Assembly: GCF_000226115.1 (NCBI RefSeq)
Contig: NC_016457.1
Location: 8,308,001 to 8,372,000, forward strand
DNA: 64,000 bases
Reading direction: 5' to 3'
Source of the DNA: Thermothielavioides terrestris NRRL 8126
Taxonomy: Eukaryota > Ascomycota > Sordariomycetes > Sordariales > Chaetomiaceae
A program made the translations under genes and the position numbers. Positions 59,728 to 64,000 of the stretch are shown here, piece by piece. The notes below the pieces were generated by a model that was given only the letters and a program-made list of their open reading frames with translations, was not told where the DNA came from and searched no databases. Numbering within the stretch: position 1 is the first letter of the stretch; every line of letters begins with the position of its first letter.

Positions 59728-62700
59728 CTATTTCCCGCCGGCAACACCCACGACCTCCTCCGCCTGCCTGCCTGCCGCTGCCTGTCCGCCACCTCTTCCG
59801 CCACCGCCGGCACCACCCCTCCCTCTCATCTGGCCCTTGGCTTTATTCCCACCTCTTGCACTCTCCGTCCCTGCGTTGCCACTCCCACTCTCACTCCCCT
59901 GTGCCGCCGCACCGCTTCCACCGCGATTCTCCGCGCCAGCACCAGCACCAGCACCAGCACCACCTCCAGCCGCCGCACCACCCCTAACACCTCCCCCCCT
60001 TCCCCCTCTTCCCGCTTTCCTCCCTCTTTTGCTGTTGTTATTACTATCGCCACCACCACCACCATCATTATTACTCCTACCACCACCAACCCTCGCACCC
60101 CGACTTCCCCCCTCCCTCGCCCGTCTCCGTTCCTCCTCCTCCTGCATCCTCCGGCTCTCGGCGTCCCACCACTCCTGGAAGGCCTGCTCCTGCTGGATCT
60201 CCTGCAGCGAGCGCTTCGCGACCGCCTCCTTGACCTGCTGCTTGTCGCGCGTCTGCTGGCCCATGATGTCCTGCATGCTCAGCCCGAGCAGCGGCGCCGC
60301 CTTGGGCGGCGGGGGCAGGTAGACGCGCGAGTGCGGGACCAGCGGTTTGCTCGTGTTGGCGCTGGCGCTGGGCTTCGTCGGCTGGTGGAGTTGATCTGAT
60401 GGGGCGGTGGTGGAGGTTGATGGGCCTGATGCGCGAGAGGTGGTGTGGTTGTTCTGCGCGACGGGTTTGGCGGCCGAGCTAACGATTGGGGTGTTTGGCG
60501 TGCGCTGTCCCGAGAAGCGCGTGTCCGGGGAGGCGGTGCGTCTGTGGATTGGGATTGACGCGGTGGTGTCGGGGGTGAGTAGCCCTTTACCCGCGACGGC
60601 ATCGACTGCTGGTGGCGCGCCCTTCAACACCGCCTTGCCCTTGTCAGGGACAGTCTTCCAGGGAGAAGCTTGGAGCTCGCTTGGGGGGCGCTCCCAAGCG
60701 TTTTTCGGGGTGTTCGACTTGGCCGCGGCCAGAGCTGCCTGGGCTGCTTGGGCTGCTAGGGCCGCCTGCTGCTGCCGCTTCTTCTCCTTTTGCGACATCT
60801 TCGGGACCGCCGACTTCGGCGTCGTCTCTTTGGCTCTCTGGGCCGCCAGGCCTGCTGAGAGAGCCGAACGGTTTGCTGTCTCGGACTGGATGATGTCGCG
60901 CAAATCCAACTTTGAAACAGGCGTAACACTCGCGCCCCAAGCTTGTCCAGGTTTGACCGGTGTTGACGTGGCCGCGTTGGTCCTCTTTTCGTCTACTGAC
61001 CTCGCTGGTGTGCCCACAGGGCTGGCCGGCGGCGAAGACTGGAGGTTGATCCGGATCTTCTTGCCCGTGCCTTTCCAGGAGCTGCCCAACGACGGGATTT
61101 GATCGAGCTCTGACGCCGCTTCCACTGATCTGCGGGGCCTCACCGAAGGACTGGCAACAGGCGGGGCATCCTCTTCGTCCATGTCGAAAATGAGGTCGCT
61201 TTGTGACGCTTTAGGCCGTAAACCGGGGCTGGATGGCTCGAGACGATCGCTTTTCGACGACACCTTCCTCACTCTATCAGGGGTAGGCGTGAGAACTTCG
61301 GCGTCATCAAAACTGCCATATCTGGTCTTTGCCGATGATAACAGCTTCTTCTCCTCCTCCTTCTGCGCTTTGAAGGCCATCTCCTTGATCCTGATCTGCC
61401 GCTCCTCGTCGATCTCCTCGGCCAACCAAGGGTTGTTCTCGTGGAGCTGCAGCTCTGCGCGACCGCTTCTTGCGAACGGAGACAGCGCAGCTTGGTTGGC
61501 CCGCACAACCTTGTCCAGCTCACGGAGCAAATCCTCGTCGAGTTCATCCAGCAGATGATTCTCGAGCATCGTCTCCAATTGCAAGCAGATGTACTCCAGT
61601 CCGGCATCCTTGAATTCCGTGACCGAACACGGGCTGATGGCGTTCAAGAGGTGAGAAATGTTGCGGATATTTGCGAATCTGCCCATGACCTGTTGGCAAA
61701 TCTGAGAGAGCCGGTCCAGCATCAGATAGTCGGCAATCGAGAGGACTTCCATGACGAGATCCAGGAAGTCGTCGAACGAGTCGCAAACCGCGGGATCAAA
61801 AAGCTCTGCGCCGCAGTCGCCGTACAGATACTGCAGGACATACTTAAACGCCTTGGGGTCTGCATGATCCAGATTGATTCTGATCGGGCCGGCAGAAACT
61901 GCGCGACGGCTGTCCAGCCACATGCCCCCAGAGCGCCCGTGGAAGAGGCCCTGAAACCAAGGACAGCGCTGGCAGACAAACGAGCTGTGGACAGGAACTT
62001 CGGCTCCATCCAATTCCAGTAAGGCATCGCCGTCAGCGAAGAAGCGAGGGTCCTGGATAGCAGCCTGGAAGTCCCGGTCCATGCATCTCTTTGGATCCAC
62101 CTGCAACCTCGCTGCCGCTTCCAGACTGCTCATATTGAGACGCGTGGCAAGCTTCATGACCTCTTGGCGTATCTGTCGGTATCTGTATGCCAACGGCCGG
62201 ACATGGCCAGTAAAGTTCCATACCGGGATCACCTTGTCCTGATAGGCGAACAGAACGAAATTCAACAGCGAGACAAGGTCGAGTCCCTGGAAGCACACGA
62301 GTGACACGCCATTGTCATCGGTGACGCTCAAGACCTCGTTGCTGAACGACCCCGCCTTGCGGAATTGCGCAAGTGCGCTCCGCAAGACCGGGCTTCGCGC
62401 GGCGAGCAGCCAACCATGGATGGGTATCCGAATGTTGGGCGAGCTGGACGTGCTGACGGCTGCATCGAGTGGGTCGTTCCGGTACGACCAAGACGCGAGG
62501 TGCTGTGCCAGGTCATGTTCGATGTCGGACGATTTGAGCACTTCATAGGCTACAGAGCCGACACGGGTTCCAAGCTCGCCGTTGGCCCAAAACGTCCGAA
62601 CCTCATCCTTCGGGCTTTTGGGCTCCGAGGCCTGAAAGCCAGCGAGGGGATTCAGCGGCGCCATGTCCTCCCACAACGACTGGTCGTCAATCGCCAACTG

Positions 62701-64000
62701 CTCCTTCATCACGTCCGAGTCCTTCCGGATAGCGGCAAAGGCGCCAAAAGCAGAGGCCCGGACGGTAACCACCTTGGTGATGTACGGCACGCGCTGGAAC
62801 TTGTAGTCCTTCCGCTTGGACTCGGAGGGGCCGGACGACGCATCTTTGGCTTTCGCTCGCTTGATCCTCCGCCACACAGCTCCGGATTGGGTACTGATTA
62901 TGACGGAACCGTGTTCACCGACCCCGACGGAGCGCACACCATCTTTCTTGGCAGACCATATGCACTGCGGTTGTGTAACGGCACCCTTAATCTTGGAAGG
63001 GTTTGTCGTTGACGTGGTCGAGGGGTTCGTCTCGATCTTGTGGTTGAGGTTCATTGTGAACAGGTCTCCGCGTCGGGACAGAGCAGCAATCGTCTCTCCC
63101 CCAGACGTCACGTAATGGATCTGGTTCCAGCCGGGCTCGTAGCGGTTCAACACCCCGATGTTACCAACCAACTCGATGTTGGCAAATGGGAATTTCACAA
63201 TGTGATAGCCATAAGCAGTGAACACGCAGACCGTGTGGTTTTGGAGCAAGATCGTGGTGGCCTTGTCGATCGCGGTCACCATGACGATCGGCGACGAAAA
63301 CAAGGAAGCTGCGACTTTTCTCGGCGTTGGTTGGAATTCGAGCGACCTCGAATCGGCGTCCATAAGCGCGAGCTGGCCGACGTTTTTGCCCCAGCAATAC
63401 AACGACGCGCCGGTGTGCGCAACGGAGTGAATCGAGGAGGCTGCAATGCCGATGATAACCTCCTTCTTGAGGGGTCCAAAAACCTGACGTGGCACGGTGC
63501 TAATGGGGTCTTCGTCCTTCTTGACGGGTTCGGGGAGCGTGTAGCCCAGTTGGCATTGGGCATTGTTTCCCCAGGTCCACAAGGCGCCGGTGTCGTCAAT
63601 GGCCATGGAGTGGTTCTGGCCTAGGGCAACCTGGACAACCCTCCGGTCGGCAAACGGCCCTTGGACCGGCGTGTACGTGAAGCGCGTGTTCTCGTCGCCC
63701 AGTCCAAGCCGGCCACCACGGCCGATGCCGCAGACGTAGAGGTTCGAGACAGGATCCGCAGTTAGCACAGCGCTGTGCAGCTTCGACAAGACCACGTCCT
63801 GGATCATGAGAGGCCGGTACAGAACCAAGGCGGGGATCTTAGCCACATCCTGTGACGGCGGCCCATCTGCGCCCACCGCCTGGAGATAATCTCTGTGGAA
63901 TCGCCGTAACAAGTCGTCCGGGCGGTTGAGGTGCACGCGCTCGGGGAATTGGCGATCATCCTCGTCACCAAAGCCCAAAGATAGGTTCCGATTGCTGCCG
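59728..64000 (-). CDS. RCC1-repeat / double-BTB protein, IBTK-like (5' end beyond window)
   Basis: Open minus-strand frame from the window edge (GSNRNLSLGFGDEDDRQFPE) to a TAG at 59728-59730: about 1424 codons visible, no intron needed. RCC1-type repeats occupy about the first 300 visible residues (YVCGIGRGGRLGLGDEN, LWTWGNNAQCQLG, LYCWGKNVGQLAL). BTB domain 1 lies near 550-640 (IPIHGWLLAARSPVLRSAL). BTB domain 2 lies near 680-790 (LELDGAEVPVHSSFVCQRCP and HADPKAFKYVLQYLYG). A charged, disordered region follows, with an Ala/Gln coiled segment, a conserved motif (MQDIMGQQTRDK, KRSLQEIQQEQAFQEWWDAE) and an RGG-type Gly/Arg tail. This order matches inhibitor of Bruton tyrosine kinase (IBTK)-like fungal proteins, which usually carry N-terminal ankyrin repeats (here off-window) and act as CUL3 substrate adaptors. 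The ligase role is inferred from the family. Confidence 0.88.
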   Translation of the reverse strand, partial: GSNRNLSLGFGDEDDRQFPERVHLNRPDDLLRRFHRDYLQAVGADGPPSQDVAKIPALVLYRPLMIQDVVLSKLHSAVLTADPVSNLYVCGIGRGGRLGLGDENTRFTYTPVQGPFADRRVVQVALGQNHSMAIDDTGALWTWGNNAQCQLGYTLPEPVKKDEDPISTVPRQVFGPLKKEVIIGIAASSIHSVAHTGASLYCWGKNVGQLALMDADSRSLEFQPTPRKVAASLFSSPIVMVTAIDKATTILLQNHTVCVFTAYGYHIVKFPFANIELVGNIGVLNRYEPGWNQIHYVTSGGETIAALSRRGDLFTMNLNHKIETNPSTTSTTNPSKIKGAVTQPQCIWSAKKDGVRSVGVGEHGSVIISTQSGAVWRRIKRAKAKDASSGPSESKRKDYKFQRVPYITKVVTVRASAFGAFAAIRKDSDVMKEQLAIDDQSLWEDMAPLNPLAGFQASEPKSPKDEVRTFWANGELGTRVGSVAYEVLKSSDIEHDLAQHLASWSYRNDPLDAAVSTSSSPNIRIPIHGWLLAARSPVLRSALAQFRKAGSFSNEVLSVTDDNGVSLVCFQGLDLVSLLNFVLFAYQDKVIPVWNFTGHVRPLAYRYRQIRQEVMKLATRLNMSSLEAAARLQVDPKRCMDRDFQAAIQDPRFFADGDALLELDGAEVPVHSSFVCQRCPWFQGLFHGRSGGMWLDSRRAVSAGPIRINLDHADPKAFKYVLQYLYGDCGAELFDPAVCDSFDDFLDLVMEVLSIADYLMLDRLSQICQQVMGRFANIRNISHLLNAISPCSVTEFKDAGLEYICLQLETMLENHLLDELDEDLLRELDKVVRANQAALSPFARSGRAELQLHENNPWLAEEIDEERQIRIKEMAFKAQKEEEKKLLSSAKTRYGSFDDAEVLTPTPDRVRKVSSKSDRLEPSSPGLRPKASQSDLIFDMDEEDAPPVASPSVRPRRSVEAASELDQIPSLGSSWKGTGKKIRINLQSSPPASPVGTPARSVDEKRTNAATSTPVKPGQAWGASVTPVSKLDLRDIIQSETANRSALSAGLAAQRAKETTPKSAVPKMSQKEKKRQQQAALAAQAAQAALAAAKSNTPKNAWERPPSELQASPWKTVPDKGKAVLKGAPPAVDAVAGKGLLTPDTTASIPIHRRTASPDTRFSGQRTPNTPIVSSAAKPVAQNNHTTSRASGPSTSTTAPSDQLHQPTKPSASANTSKPLVPHSRVYLPPPPKAAPLLGLSMQDIMGQQTRDKQQVKEAVAKRSLQEIQQEQAFQEWWDAESRRMQEEEERRRAREGGSRGARVGGGRSNNDGGGGGDSNNNSKRGRKAGRGGRGGGVRGGAAAGGGAGAGAGAGAENRGGSGAAAQGSESGSGNAGTESARGGNKAKGQMRGRGGAGGGGRGGGQAAAGRQAEEVVGVAGGK

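Overview
The window comes from a filamentous ascomycete (Pezizomycotina, most likely a Sordariomycete; the class is an inference). It has GC-rich genes with short introns of 60-136 bp, a fungal ATG13, and a sharply bounded repeat block carrying the signature of repeat-induced point mutation (RIP). That signature is loss of CpA/TpG, excess TpA (endless 'ctatag'), and reading frames broken almost only by TAG and TAA.

Positions 1-46607 are a RIP-mutated nest of retrotransposons that can be taken apart by LTR pairs and target-site duplications (TSDs). Two Copia elements of one family (D, 1-11794; C, 12037-46607; both minus strand) lie side by side, with a 242-bp piece of a host gene between them. 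Chromovirus-type Gypsy E (2226-9842, TSD GTGTC) sits in Copia D. A larger Gypsy, B (17813-46346, TSD GCCGT), sits in Copia C. B itself holds Gypsy A (19196-26719, TSD TAGAC) and two Tad-like LINEs: LINE1 (29040-34622, minus, full length) and LINE2 (41234-46060, plus, 5'-truncated, with a 158-bp perfect TAA tail). All mobile-element proteins are dead through RIP stops.

The least ordinary content is in the interval between pol and the 3' LTR of Gypsies B and A. B carries a long sense frame of about 700 codons (38941-41100) that I do not recognise, and head-to-head with it a 156-codon minus-strand frame (38386-38856). A carries a long antisense frame (about 24510-26200). All three stay in one register and are broken only by RIP-type stops, which suggests former accessory genes.

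The host-gene piece at 11795-12036 and the reading frame right of the nest (46608-47173) are two parts of one gene for a fungal membrane protein. The Copia C insertion split it, and the frame still joins across the TSD.

Positions 47174-64000 are ordinary GC-rich sequence with four genes, all on the minus strand: a five-exon cytochrome P450 (47454-49384) with an A66 run in an intron, glycyl-tRNA synthetase (50778-52920), autophagy protein ATG13 (53963-57239), and an IBTK-like RCC1/BTB protein (59728 to beyond 64000). They do not form a pathway. The gaps hold promoters and UTRs, including a perfect CPC1/Gcn4 site upstream of the tRNA synthetase gene. I saw no tRNA, rRNA or CRISPR.
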